A stretch of 64,000 bases of DNA from Candidatus Hydrogenedentota bacterium (GCA_016791475.1 JAEUWI010000015.1:1-64000); one strand, 5' to 3'; positions 16,929 to 26,488 are shown, numbered from the stretch's first letter. The notes: generated by a model not told the origin, from the letters alone. Program-made: numbers and translations.

Positions 16929-19900
16929 TCAAGAGAATTTCTTCGCCCGCTTCAGCAGCTTGTCAAGGTCCTTTTCCTTCGGGTCCGCCGGGGTTCCGGG
17001 ATGGATAACCTGCGCCGTGCACTTCTCCGCGGCGCGCACCAGATCCTTAAAGGGACCGCCCAGCGGATCTTTCACATAGGCCTTCTTATTCTCATTGTAG
17101 GCGAAGATTTTTGGATTGATCTGAATGCATTCGTTGCACGCGGTGCAGCCGGCGGAGTCGATATAGCCCGGCGTATGACCACCCGAGCTGCCATTGTTTG
17201 AAGCGACCGGTGCGGCGGCCGGCGCACTGACGGAGGCGGCCGCCTCGATCAGGGCCGTGCCACCCCCTCCCACCATCTGCAGCAACTGGGCCGCGAGATT
17301 CTGGGCCATTTCTGCCCGAACCTCGGTTGCAATCGATTCCCGATCCGGCATCTGCGCCGGCAGAGCGATGGCGCGGAGCATGGTCCAGAACTGGATCCGG
17401 TCCTCCGCCGCCTTGACGATGGGCTCGGCGGGAATGACGCGCATGAGTTCGTTCTTCTTGCCCACCATCCAGATGTAGGGAAAAAGACCCTTGCGGTCAT
17501 CGGCGGGCATTTTGATATAGTCCGCCAACGGAACCATTTTGTCGTTCCACGTGTCGCGCGGGGCCTTGCGGAACTGCTTCCGGAAGCGCCCTTCGGTCAC
17601 GGCGAAGTCGGCGAAGGTCAGGGGCGCCTCCATGGATTCCGGCGCGCCTTCCTCATTGGTGTAATTAATCGTGTAGACCGGCCAGTCCGATTCCATCGCG
17701 GGATTGCCGTCCAGGTCGAAGCACTCTTGAGGCGTCGGGCCCAGGTCGGGGTTGTACCGGAAAATGGGATAGGCCCGCGACTCGACGGCCAGTTTGCTCT
17801 GCAGGCTCGCCACGTCATCCGCGATGCCGTGCTCCGGCATGCAGGGCGCATACACATTGAAAAGGGCCGGGCGGCGGATGTTGAGGCCGTCGATGAAGCC
17901 TTCGAGGAGGTGCGTCACATTGGAGACGCTGCCCTGCAGGCAGTAGGTCGTGCGGTGCGCCATGGCAATGAGGCCGATTTCCTTGCGGATTTCTTCCTTG
18001 CCCTGGAAGGCCTTGCCGTACTGGGCCATGTCCGACACCTGGCCGGTGAAACCGGAGGTGCAGGCCTGGCCGCCCGTGTTGGAGTACACCTGCGTATCCA
18101 GAATCATGACCTTGATTGGCTTGCCCGACATCATCAGCCGCGACAGGTTCTGGAAGCCGATATCGTACATGGCGCCGTCGCCACCCACCGAGACTACGGG
18201 CGGGCACAGCAGGAATTCTTCATCGGAGAAATCCCGCCAGTTGAAGTAGGTGAGACTCTTCTCGTGCTCGCGCCAGGGAAGGTCGCCCGTCAGGGCCAGT
18301 TCCGCCATGCGAATCGCCTTGAAGCCCTCGGCCATCCTGGACATGTGTCCCTCGAAAATACCCATGGCCATGCTGGGCGAATCTTGAAACAAATGATTGG
18401 TCCACGGGAAGGGATACGGGTTGAAGGGGAAGGTGGAACCCCACACCGAAGTGCAGCCGGTGGAATTGATGATACCCATGCTGGACCGGCCCTGGTGGTT
18501 GGCTCCGGTCGTATATTTCCAGTGCAGGCGCTTCAATTCGGCCATCAGCCCGGTCACCCACTTGAGCCAGTCCGGATCCAGGGGTTCCTGCGCGTGGGAC
18601 GCGTCCAACCCTTCGGAAAGCCGGCCCAGGGTCAGGTCGGAGTTGCCCGCGCCCTCAATGGCGTGCTGGAGCGCGGTCGGATTGCTGAGATCAATCGTAC
18701 TGGCCAACTTGAGGCGTACATGCTGCTCCAGTCGACCGATGAGATTCTCCAAGTGTTCGAGGTGCTTCTTCACGCGGCGCTGCATCAAAGCCTCAACCGT
18801 CGCCGTGAAGAGGTGGATGATGGTTTTCTCGCCGCAGCCGAGGCAGGCGCCGTCGCCGCCGCTCATGGTGAAGTAGGCGCGCTTGTCGAGCAGCAGAGTC
18901 TCCAGAGCGCCGATCTTCTCTTCCAGATCATCAATACGGATGTATTCCTGCGAGGTGGTGGGCAGCGCACGCCAGACTTCCCAGTCGCTGCGCAGCTTCT
19001 GGAGGCTTTCCGGACGCTGAGGAACGGAGCGGAGCGCGTCGTCGTTACAAACCTTGACGCACTCCATGCAGCCTTTGCAGGCATAGGGGTTCACGGTAAT
19101 GGAGAGGAGACCGCCGCTGCCCGGCTTTTCCTTCTCCTTCTGGACGAAATAGGGCTTGGTGATGGAGAACTGAAAGTCGCCCAGCGCTTCGCTGAACCAT
19201 TGGGCCTCTTCTTCGAGACGCGGGCGCTCGTCTTCGGGCAGCACCGCAACGGCGACAACGTCTTCGAGTACCTCGGCCAGAATCGCGCGTGGATTGGCTG
19301 CTTCGCCTTCGGTATTGAGTCGGCCACGCAAGCGATTCTCCACGGGAATCAGGGCTTTGCGCAAGTGCCGCGTCGGCCCGTGGGCCTGTTCCGCCCGCTT
19401 CGTTGCTGTGTCAAAGATTTCGTTGAGCGAATGCACAAGGCCCGGAATCGCGCTGTCGGGACAAATCGTGTAGCACGAACCGCAGGCCGTGCAATTCTCC
19501 GGCACCCAGAGGGGATGGTCGAAGCGGATCTGACTCATGTCCCGAAAGACGCCCGTGCTTGCCGGCACCACGCTCAGCCCGATAAAGGGATCCACGATGT
19601 TGTCATTGCCGCGCCCGGTCATATAGAACTCGCCGGTCTGTTCCCAGAAGCGATGGATATCGTTGAGACTCACATCTCCCCGGGGAATGTCCCGCATCAT
19701 GACGGGCAGGGCAAGCTCGTGGCGAAGGATCGGCTCGGCCACCGTGGAAATCGCTTTATCCGTGACTTCCCGGACTTCGTCAAATCCACGGGCCACAACC
19801 CGGACGTTGTCTTCTACCACCCGCGCACCCTTGCCGCCGAATTTGTGCTGCAACTGCTTCCGGATGGCTTCGAAGAGCGTTTCTTCGGTGAGACCCTGTG

Positions 19901-21851
19901 CCGCCATCACGGGCGAAGCCTTGAAGAAGGCGCCCTGGAAGGCGTTACCCTGCATTCGGAACTGCAATTCGGGGTCGGCCGCCTCGTCGCGGGCAATTTT
20001 GAAGGCGTCGAGGTAATAGAGGCGGATCTTATGGTCGATGATGATTTTCTGGTAGGTCTTTGGGATGCTCTTCCAGACGGCGTCGGCGTCATCGAGATCA
20101 GACTGGATAATGAAGACGCCGCCATCTTTCAGGCCGGCGAGGGCATTGCTGTGATTGAATACATTCGGGTCCGGGGAAAGAACCACATCCACATAGATAT
20201 ATTCACAATTGATTCGAATCGGCTCGGGTGCCGCGGAAAGGTAGTAGGTCGTCGGCTGCCCCTTCTTCTCTGAGCCGTACTTGGGATTCGCCTTTATGTG
20301 GTATCCCAGGAGGTCAAACAGGGTGATGGCGAGGTTCTTGCCCGTGGTGATGGCGCCCCAGCCGCCCACCGAATGGAAGCGCACCGTGATGGCGTCCTTC
20401 GGCATCAGGTTGGGGTTCTCGCTGCCGCGGATCGCCAGTTTCCGAATGTCGGGGTAGGCGGCTTCAATCTCCTGCTGCTGAATCTGCTGTTTGGGCGTAT
20501 AGGCCTTGTCGTGCAGAAAGTCGACGGAAAGGTAGAAGAAGCGCTTCTTTTCGCCGTCGGGCAGCATGTTCTCAACCGCCGCAATAAGCCCCTCGGGCTG
20601 AAGGTCGCGGCTGCCGAGACCAAAGGATCCAGAATAGAGCAGCGGCGCTTCTTCCGCGTTCTTATAAGCTTCGATACCGGGATAGGGCTGGGGACCCTTG
20701 CCGGCGCGCCCGTTTTCGAGCGCCTTGCCGATTGCGCCGCGGACTTCCTTCATGAGCGGAAGATCGGAGGCGAGGGGCTGGTCCACGCGTTCGAGAATAA
20801 CGACGCCCTTGCGGCCCTTGAGCAGCTTGCTGATCAAGTCGTTCGGGAAGGGGCGGAACATGATGAGATTCACTACACCGATCTTGATCTTGCGGGTCTC
20901 GCGCAGATAGTCCGCGACGGTTTCCGCGGAACTGACCACACTGCCCTGGCCGAAGATAATATAGTCCGCGTCCTCACAGCGATACGTATTGACCCTCGCA
21001 TACCCGCGACCGGTCAAGGCCTCGAACTCGGCAAAACACTGATCCGAGAGCGCCTGGATATGGTCAAAAAAGAAGGGGCGTTGCGCGGCCACGCTCTGCA
21101 TGTACGCATCCTGATTCTGAACCGTTCCGATTTGCATCGGATTGTCCACGGTCCAGAGTTCGGGAATCCGACGACGGGTCTCGCCAAACATCATCTTTTG
21201 CGCCGGGGTCGGCGTGGGGATGATATCGTCGGGCCGCCCCAGATACTCCGCGATGAGCTCGCGCTCCGGCAGGAGGATGGATTCGATGAGGTGTGTCGTC
21301 AGGAACCCGTCCTGGCCGACAATACCCGGGGTGAGGGAAAGCTCCGCAATCTTGTGGGCGATGATGTTGAGATCGCACACTTCCTGAGCGCTCTTTCCGA
21401 AAACCTGGAAGAAGCCCGTATCGTCCACCGCGTGGTAGTCGTCGTGACCCGCGTGCACGTTCAAGCTCGACTTCGTCATGGCGCGGCAGCCCATATTCAA
21501 CACATAGGTCAGGCGCTTGCCCACGGCCGCGTAGAGCGACTCGTGCATGTAGGCGATACCCTGGCCCGAGGAGAAGTTGGTGGCGCGGAGCCCCGTCATG
21601 GACAGGCCGGCCGTAACGGCCGCCGCCGCGTGCTCCCCTTCCGGCTCCACAAAGATCAGCGGTCGATTGGATATGTTGATATGACCTTTGGCCGTCTCTT
21701 CCGCCCAATACTCGCCCATCTGGGTCGATGGCGTGATCGGATAGGCGCCGGCCGCGTCGCTGGACTCGCGCTCGCACATGATTACCGCGCTGTTTCCGTC
21801 CATCGCCTGGCGCACCCCGGGGTACTTGGCTGTCTTTGTAATTTTGCTCAT
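16929..21851 (-). CDS. nifJ: Giant pyruvate:ferredoxin oxidoreductase with fused C-terminal ferredoxin-like domain
   Basis: About 1640 aa from ATG 21851 (AAGGTG 6 nt upstream), against about 1170-1200 aa for usual single-chain PFOR. It oxidises pyruvate with CoA to acetyl-CoA and CO2 and reduces ferredoxin. In order: pyrimidine-binding domain (AYPITPSTQMGE), TPP-activating and gamma domains (HSVGGWGAITTGKNLA near 500), two [4Fe-4S] motifs (CTACGSCYTIC near 787; CKGCMECVKVC near 925), the TPP domain (CLGCGEKT near 1001; GGDGAMYDIG near 1224), and beyond residue 1560 a small ferredoxin-like domain with CTACNEC and a distant EKCTAQVIHPG. Linkers around 820-900, 950-1000 and 1030-1130 are longer than in the short form. 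It sits between rnfB and rnfC, strongly implying that its ferredoxin feeds Rnf. Confidence 0.9.
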   Translation of the reverse strand: MSKITKTAKYPGVRQAMDGNSAVIMCERESSDAAGAYPITPSTQMGEYWAEETAKGHINISNRPLIFVEPEGEHAAAAVTAGLSMTGLRATNFSSGQGIAYMHESLYAAVGKRLTYVLNMGCRAMTKSSLNVHAGHDDYHAVDDTGFFQVFGKSAQEVCDLNIIAHKIAELSLTPGIVGQDGFLTTHLIESILLPERELIAEYLGRPDDIIPTPTPAQKMMFGETRRRIPELWTVDNPMQIGTVQNQDAYMQSVAAQRPFFFDHIQALSDQCFAEFEALTGRGYARVNTYRCEDADYIIFGQGSVVSSAETVADYLRETRKIKIGVVNLIMFRPFPNDLISKLLKGRKGVVILERVDQPLASDLPLMKEVRGAIGKALENGRAGKGPQPYPGIEAYKNAEEAPLLYSGSFGLGSRDLQPEGLIAAVENMLPDGEKKRFFYLSVDFLHDKAYTPKQQIQQQEIEAAYPDIRKLAIRGSENPNLMPKDAITVRFHSVGGWGAITTGKNLAITLFDLLGYHIKANPKYGSEKKGQPTTYYLSAAPEPIRINCEYIYVDVVLSPDPNVFNHSNALAGLKDGGVFIIQSDLDDADAVWKSIPKTYQKIIIDHKIRLYYLDAFKIARDEAADPELQFRMQGNAFQGAFFKASPVMAAQGLTEETLFEAIRKQLQHKFGGKGARVVEDNVRVVARGFDEVREVTDKAISTVAEPILRHELALPVMMRDIPRGDVSLNDIHRFWEQTGEFYMTGRGNDNIVDPFIGLSVVPASTGVFRDMSQIRFDHPLWVPENCTACGSCYTICPDSAIPGLVHSLNEIFDTATKRAEQAHGPTRHLRKALIPVENRLRGRLNTEGEAANPRAILAEVLEDVVAVAVLPEDERPRLEEEAQWFSEALGDFQFSITKPYFVQKEKEKPGSGGLLSITVNPYACKGCMECVKVCNDDALRSVPQRPESLQKLRSDWEVWRALPTTSQEYIRIDDLEEKIGALETLLLDKRAYFTMSGGDGACLGCGEKTIIHLFTATVEALMQRRVKKHLEHLENLIGRLEQHVRLKLASTIDLSNPTALQHAIEGAGNSDLTLGRLSEGLDASHAQEPLDPDWLKWVTGLMAELKRLHWKYTTGANHQGRSSMGIINSTGCTSVWGSTFPFNPYPFPWTNHLFQDSPSMAMGIFEGHMSRMAEGFKAIRMAELALTGDLPWREHEKSLTYFNWRDFSDEEFLLCPPVVSVGGDGAMYDIGFQNLSRLMMSGKPIKVMILDTQVYSNTGGQACTSGFTGQVSDMAQYGKAFQGKEEIRKEIGLIAMAHRTTYCLQGSVSNVTHLLEGFIDGLNIRRPALFNVYAPCMPEHGIADDVASLQSKLAVESRAYPIFRYNPDLGPTPQECFDLDGNPAMESDWPVYTINYTNEEGAPESMEAPLTFADFAVTEGRFRKQFRKAPRDTWNDKMVPLADYIKMPADDRKGLFPYIWMVGKKNELMRVIPAEPIVKAAEDRIQFWTMLRAIALPAQMPDRESIATEVRAEMAQNLAAQLLQMVGGGGTALIEAAASVSAPAAAPVASNNGSSGGHTPGYIDSAGCTACNECIQINPKIFAYNENKKAYVKDPLGGPFKDLVRAAEKCTAQVIHPGTPADPKEKDLDKLLKRAKKFS

Positions 21852-21887
21852 GGCAGACACCTTGAATCCGTTGTATTCTCTGTTGTC

Positions 21888-22769
21888 TCAGGGTCTATCG
21901 ATCGTCATCACCGGAAGCGGCGACCGCCGGATGACGGGAGGAGACGCCGCACCCTTTTCCACCGAACCATTATCACCAATCCAGACAATGGCCCCGGTCG
22001 GGCATCGCTGGATAATCTCTCGTGAAAAAACCGCGTTGCGGTTATAATCCACCACCGGGAGCGCGCCCACCATGGCGACTCCGCCCCGCTCCGCGTCCGC
22101 CGCGCAACGGGCGCAACCCGTGCAAGCCACCGCGCACTCGGCCAGGGCCGCATCGCCTTCGTCGAGACTCTTGCAAGCCACCCAGAGGTGGTGGCTGGTG
22201 GGATGAATGGAAAAAAGATCTTTGGGGCACACTTCGACGCAGTCGTTGCAGGCCGTGCACCGGGCTTCGTCCACCACCGGCAGGTTGTGTTCATTCATCC
22301 GGATAGCGCCGAAACCACAAACCGCCTCGCAGTCCCCCAACCCCAGACAACCCCAGACGCATCCCTTGCCACCCCCGGCAATCAGGGCTGCGGCGCGGCA
22401 ACTCGTCACATTCTGGTAGACCGCCCGGTTCCGGGCCACGTTGCTCCCGCCGGCACAGGCGAGTCGTGCAACCCGCCGCGTCGTGGCGCCCGCCTCCACC
22501 CCCAGAACCTTCGCCAGCGCCTTGAGTCCCGCCGGACCACTCACCGTGCATGCCGCTGGCGCGCTCAGGCCCGCGAGAACCGACTCCGCAAAGGCGCGAC
22601 AGCCGGGGCGACCGCAAGCGCCGCAATTGGTTCCGGGGAGCATACCCGCGATTCGATCAATGCGGGGGTCAAATTCAACATACAGGCGCCGGTCGGCCAG
22701 GGCCAAGCCCAGGGAGAGCAGCACACCAAGTCCCGACATCAATAATAGAGCTATCAGCAGGTCCGACAT
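21888..22769 (-). CDS. rnfB: Rnf complex subunit RnfB
   Basis: A 293-aa protein that takes electrons from ferredoxin into Rnf. It has one N-terminal membrane helix (residues 4-26), then the RnfB/Fe-S domain GTNCGACGRPGC near residue 46, and further clusters at CVWGCLGLGDCEAVC, CTACNDCVEVCP and ACTGCARCAAD. The start at 22769 has GAGG upstream. The gene opens the operon: a sigma-54-type promoter lies about 55-70 nt upstream and the PFOR gene follows after 36 nt. The C-terminal 30 residues are extra and carry no motif. Confidence 0.9.
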   Translation of the reverse strand: MSDLLIALLLMSGLGVLLSLGLALADRRLYVEFDPRIDRIAGMLPGTNCGACGRPGCRAFAESVLAGLSAPAACTVSGPAGLKALAKVLGVEAGATTRRVARLACAGGSNVARNRAVYQNVTSCRAAALIAGGGKGCVWGCLGLGDCEAVCGFGAIRMNEHNLPVVDEARCTACNDCVEVCPKDLFSIHPTSHHLWVACKSLDEGDAALAECAVACTGCARCAADAERGGVAMVGALPVVDYNRNAVFSREIIQRCPTGAIVWIGDNGSVEKGAASPPVIRRSPLPVMTIDRP

Positions 22770-22822
22770 ATCACTACCTCAAATCGCGCTTCGGTGTCCA
22801 CGCGCGTTCACTACGCAGCTAT

Positions 22823-22840
22823 AAGCAAGAGAAGTGCCAA
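22823..22840 (-). promoter_or_regulatory. Sigma-54-type promoter for the rnf-PFOR operon
   Basis: On the minus strand the sequence TTGGCACTTCTCTTGCTT fits the -24/-12 consensus (TGGCAC, 5 nt, TTGCT), with exactly 10 nt between the GG and GC dinucleotides. The start site would be near 22814, about 45 nt before the rnfB ATG. No sigma-54 activator gene is in the window. Confidence 0.6.
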
Positions 22841-23301
22841 CATAAACATCTGAAAAAACACCAAAAAACAGGGCTTTCTTGTGATTCGAAACCACCCCGT
22901 TCTGATGTGGCGCGCCCGATTCGATGACCAATGAACAGTTCTGCTCACGCCAGGCACCCCTGTTACACTCTTGGAACAACCTGCGCAAATCGTTGAACAC
23001 TTAAAGACTTTCCGTCTCCGACACGGCGGAGCAATGGGTTCGTGAACACCGCCAGCGACGACGGGAGTTGAGGTTTCCTCATCGCACCGCACGTGATTCG
23101 CTAATGATCGGGACGCTTTCCCAAGGTTAATCGGCGCCATTTCGGGCATTGAACACAATCGCCCCTGTCATTTGTGTTCAGATCGGCGAAGACAGGACTG
23201 GAATGGGGCCGGTATTTTCCCGGGCCTGATGAATACCCGTCTTGATAGCGATACTGATTCCCCGAATGCGGGAGCCGTCTCTTCGGGGGTATACTCTGTC
23301 C
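22841..23301. other. Gene-free intergenic stretch between divergent rnfB and methyltransferase genes
   Basis: I see no gene or RNA here. TATACT at 23290-23295 sits 6 nt before the methyltransferase ATG and would give a nearly leaderless mRNA, but no good -35 element precedes it. Activator sites for the sigma-54 promoter would be expected in this stretch; no obvious symmetric site stands out. Confidence 0.4.
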
Positions 23302-23910
23302 ATGTCCAGAGACCTTGAATATCGCATCGCCCTGATTCTCATCGCCGCAGTGCACCTGGCGATCAGCCAGCGCCAACTCCGCCGCGCGGGGGCTGGAGCG
23401 TCCGCGGCAGGGCCGAGAGCCGAAGGATTCTGGCTGGCGGCGGGGACGGGCCTGTTCTTCCTCACGTTTTGCGCAACCGCAGCGCTCCGCCTGATTGCGC
23501 CAGACTGGCTTCCCTGGCTTGAGCTGCCCCTGAGCGGCCCGTTGCGCTGGCTCGGTTTGGCGCTTATGTCTCTGGGCGCGGCGCTACACCTCTGGGGCGC
23601 CAGGCATCTGGGCCGCAACCTGACGGTCACGATCAGCACGATTGAAGGCCACCAACTGGTGACCACGGGCCCCTATCGGTGGATACGCCATCCTCTTTAC
23701 ACGGGCGGGATGCTGGAGTCGCTCGGCGCTTGCCTGCTCCTCGCCAGCGGAATCGTCGGCGCAAGCGCCCTCGCCTTCTGGATCCTGATCGTGGTCCGGA
23801 CACCGCGCGAAGAGGCCCGGCTCCTGGAAACCTTCGGGGCGGACTATACCCGCTACGCGAAGCAGGTCGGGCGCTTTCTCCCCCGGCGTATCCCCCCGCG
23901 AATCGTATAA
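23302..23910 (+). CDS. Isoprenylcysteine carboxyl methyltransferase/PEMT-family membrane methyltransferase
   Basis: About 202 aa from ATG 23302 with four or five membrane helices. The family core is in the C-terminal half: GARHLGRNLTVTIS, then LVTTGPYRWIRHPLYTGGML, with the RHPxY signature, and later EEARLLETFGADYTRYAKQVGRFLP, whose Glu and Arg bind S-adenosylmethionine. Such bacterial proteins methylate lipids or small hydrophobic substrates; the target is unknown. The open frame begins earlier at 23242 but those codons lack membrane character. The gene converges with the FapA-like gene (12 nt apart). Confidence 0.8.
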   Translation: MSRDLEYRIALILIAAVHLAISQRQLRRAGAGASAAGPRAEGFWLAAGTGLFFLTFCATAALRLIAPDWLPWLELPLSGPLRWLGLALMSLGAALHLWGARHLGRNLTVTISTIEGHQLVTTGPYRWIRHPLYTGGMLESLGACLLLASGIVGASALAFWILIVVRTPREEARLLETFGADYTRYAKQVGRFLPRRIPPRIV

Positions 23911-23922
23911 ATCCCGGATTGC

Positions 23923-25452
23923 TCAATGGCTGTCGTGATGGAGGAGAAATCCGGTCACGGGGTCAAGGGACTGCTGGATATGCTGCATGTGCGTGGCCGC
24001 AAGGCGAAGCCGCCTCTCCACCAGTATGGGCCTCACCGGACCGGGCACTTCCTCCCGCACATGAAGGGTCTCCTGCTGAATGCGCAACCTGGATTCGGGA
24101 TACAGCCGCAATCGAACGAGAATCACGGGGCGAGCGAGGGCGTGGGATTCCGCATAGGCATCCGTGATCGCCTCTTTCAAATCCACCACGGCGGCCTCCA
24201 TCGCGGGCAGGTTGCCGAGCAAGGTCCTCAGGGCGGTTTTCGATTTCTCCGGTAGATTCGCAATCTTCCCCCGAAGTGCCGCCAGGGTGTTGTGGACCCG
24301 GTCCACGTTCTCCGTGGCGAGGCGCAACTTATTTCTGAGAATGGCGATCTGACCTTCGATACTGTGATCTTCTCCGGCTATCACCATCGTCGGGACTGAG
24401 GCCGGCGAGCCGATCTGGCCGACATCCACGCCGCCGAGCGCATTTATCTCCCCCCCGACGATGCGCCCCCTGGGAACATAGAAGGCGCCGCGCGTACTGA
24501 CGGTGGAGTGCACGACCTCGCTTTCCACGGTGACGTCGCCCCCGGCCAGAATATGGGCATCCAGGATAAAACGCGCCTGAACGCCGCAGGCCGCCACAAT
24601 CCGGGTATGCTCGTTTCCCGTGATGCCCCCGTGGACGTGCAGCGCGCCACCCGTTTGCACCTGCGCCCCATCAATTGTGCCCATCACTTCTATATCTCCG
24701 ACGGCCTCAAGTCGGCTGCCGGGAAGAATATCGCCATGAACCAGCACCGCGCCTTCATGAGAGATGTCCCCCGTTTCAAGTCCCACGTCTCCCTGAATTT
24801 CGAAGGTGAGATCGACGGACAGAACCTCTTTGTGCCAGCGAATTCGGCCCGCCACGGTGGCGAAGTAGTTCAGGCCGGCCGCATCGGCCTCCACGTTCTC
24901 CCCCGCCCGGATCTTGCAGCGGCGGGGCTTCCGCACCCGCACCACGCTGCCTTGAAGGTCGACGCCATTCGTCCCGCTTACCGGTTCGACCACCGTCGCC
25001 AGCAGTTGACCTTCCGCCACGTTCCGATTCCCGATGCGCCGCCGAAAATTGATGCGCCCCGTGGCTTCGTCGAGCTCGAAGCCGGGATTGAAGAAATCGG
25101 CACTCCACTCGATCCGCCCGTCCACCGGGGGACGGGGAAGAGTACCGCTGAGAATTTCAACGCCGACGAACTGTGGCGTGCGCGACGCCGCCTCGTGGAT
25201 GGACGCCTGGAGCTTTTCGATGGAGGGGGGCTTGGAAAGGTGGAAGCGGGAAAGACGCGCCAGTACGGCGGCGGCCAGTTCATCGAGATTCCGGCCCTGG
25301 GTGTCGCAGTCGAGCGTCACCTGCATACGGTCCTTGGACATCATGAGCCGAAATCCATCGGACTCCTCCCCCGCCTCCAGCGCGGAATCTTCCGTGATCT
25401 CCGCCGGTGCGCGTGGCGCTTCGCTGTGCTCGGGAGACTGCCCAGGTACCAT
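23923..25452 (-). CDS. FapA/DUF342-family protein
   Basis: About 509 aa from ATG 25452, chosen because GAGGAG lies 6 nt upstream; the frame runs open to 25563. It belongs to the FapA (DUF342) family, whose core is a right-handed beta-helix of polymer-forming type with repeated Gly/Val strands (GDVGLETGDISHEGAVLVHGD, IEVMGTIDGAQVQTGGALHV, written here in short pieces). A C-terminal helical region (about 360-430) is probably coiled coil. The N-terminal 60 residues are acidic and variable. FapA was first tied to flagellar and chemotaxis genes in some species, but its function is not settled. A chemoreceptor gene lies four genes upstream on the same strand. Confidence 0.82.
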   Translation of the reverse strand: MVPGQSPEHSEAPRAPAEITEDSALEAGEESDGFRLMMSKDRMQVTLDCDTQGRNLDELAAAVLARLSRFHLSKPPSIEKLQASIHEAASRTPQFVGVEILSGTLPRPPVDGRIEWSADFFNPGFELDEATGRINFRRRIGNRNVAEGQLLATVVEPVSGTNGVDLQGSVVRVRKPRRCKIRAGENVEADAAGLNYFATVAGRIRWHKEVLSVDLTFEIQGDVGLETGDISHEGAVLVHGDILPGSRLEAVGDIEVMGTIDGAQVQTGGALHVHGGITGNEHTRIVAACGVQARFILDAHILAGGDVTVESEVVHSTVSTRGAFYVPRGRIVGGEINALGGVDVGQIGSPASVPTMVIAGEDHSIEGQIAILRNKLRLATENVDRVHNTLAALRGKIANLPEKSKTALRTLLGNLPAMEAAVVDLKEAITDAYAESHALARPVILVRLRLYPESRLRIQQETLHVREEVPGPVRPILVERRLRLAATHMQHIQQSLDPVTGFLLHHDSH

Positions 25453-25636
25453 ACGCTCTCCTCTTTTCGCTTCTCCCGCGCCGTGCCTCGGGATGCGAAG
25501 CACCCGAAGCCCGGCCAGGAAGACTTTCCGTCTCCCCGGAAGGCGCAAAACACCCGCGCGCAAAGCCGCGACCGGGCCTGTCCCGATTGTAACATGATTC
25601 TGCGCGAAACACGGCGCGGAAATTCCGAGCTGGAGT

Positions 25637-26371
25637 CTATTTCTGCTTCAGATACATTGCGCTGTTGTTGTTTCGCATCTCGATGTCAAAAAGGCCCGTC
25701 TCGCGAATCAGATCGCTCAGTCGCTTGTAACCGTAGTTGATCGATGAAAAGGAGGTGTTGTTGTTGATGTAGTTGATCACCTGGGAAAAATTCGCCCAGC
25801 CGTCATTCTCGTCCGCTTTCTCATCCACGGCGTTGCGCAGCATTTTCACCAACGTCGTATCTTGCCGCAATTCCTTGCGGGTCTTTTTCTTCAACGTTGA
25901 GGCTTCCGCTCCATCATCCTCCACCGCATTCTTCTCGGCGATCAGTTTATCCGTGTTGATGAACCGCGAGCAGGCATTTACCAGCGACTCGGGAGTCTTG
26001 GTGGCGCCGAAGCCGTACACCTTCAGGCCGCTGGTCTTTAGCCGCATGACAAGTGGGGTGAAGTCGCTGTCGCTGGTCATCAGCGCGATGCCGTCCAGCT
26101 TCTGGCCGTAGAGGAGGTCCATGGCGTCGATGATCATGGCCGCATCGGTGGCGTTTTTCCCTTTGGTGTAGGCGAACTGTTGAATGGGCTGAATTGCGAA
26201 GGGATGAAGGGTCTCTTCCCAGCCCTTGAGCTCCGAATTCTTCCAGTTGCCATAGGCCCGGCGAATATTCACCACCCCGTGGTTTGCAAGTTCGTTGAGC
26301 ACACCGTCTATCGCCTGGTGGCTGACGTTGTCGCAATCGATCAGCAACGCTATCCTGGCCTCTTTCTCCAT
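25637..26371 (-). CDS. NYN-domain (LabA/DUF88) protein with C-terminal LOTUS/OST-HTH domain
   Basis: About 244 aa from ATG 26371 (AAGGA 5 nt upstream). The NYN domain is a PIN-like nuclease fold: LLIDCDNVS near the N-terminus supplies the first Asp residues, and KNATDAAMIIDAMDLL and MTSDSDFTPLV supply the remaining acidic residues of the metal site. After a charged linker, the last 75 residues (LRNAVDEKADENDGWANF, INYGYKRLSDLI) look like the LOTUS/OST-HTH domain that often accompanies bacterial NYN proteins and binds RNA. It is likely an RNA-acting protein, although nuclease activity is untested in most family members. Confidence 0.85.
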   Translation of the reverse strand: MEKEARIALLIDCDNVSHQAIDGVLNELANHGVVNIRRAYGNWKNSELKGWEETLHPFAIQPIQQFAYTKGKNATDAAMIIDAMDLLYGQKLDGIALMTSDSDFTPLVMRLKTSGLKVYGFGATKTPESLVNACSRFINTDKLIAEKNAVEDDGAEASTLKKKTRKELRQDTTLVKMLRNAVDEKADENDGWANFSQVINYINNNTSFSSINYGYKRLSDLIRETGLFDIEMRNNNSAMYLKQK

Positions 26372-26411
26372 AAACTTCCTTCCCGGACCACAAAGGGCCC
26401 TCGAAATGAAA

Positions 26412-26464
26412 CCTGCGCCCTGATTCCGTCGCGGCGCTTTGCCGCGCCGGGCTTCGGGCGCAGG
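26412..26464. repeat. Foldback element upstream of the NYN gene
   Basis: Outer arms CCTGCGCCC (26412-26420) and GGGCGCAGG (26456-26464) pair perfectly. They enclose an inner hairpin CGCGGC/GCCGCG at 26430-26446. There is no T-run on either strand, so it is a REP-like element or leader structure rather than a terminator. Confidence 0.5.
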
Positions 26465-26488
26465 GATCGTCATCCAACCAATACGGGG

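Noticed and set aside
17727-20273. 848-codon plus-strand open frame opposite the PFOR gene
   Set aside because: It lies wholly antisense to a gene with strong motifs; the translation is rich in Arg/Gly/His with no family features, typical of GC-rich shadow frames.
11522-22769. Na+-translocating NADH:quinone reductase (Nqr) operon
   Set aside because: rnfB and an RnfC with two ferredoxin motifs are present and nqrA and nqrF are absent; the reductase lacks a 2Fe-2S domain.
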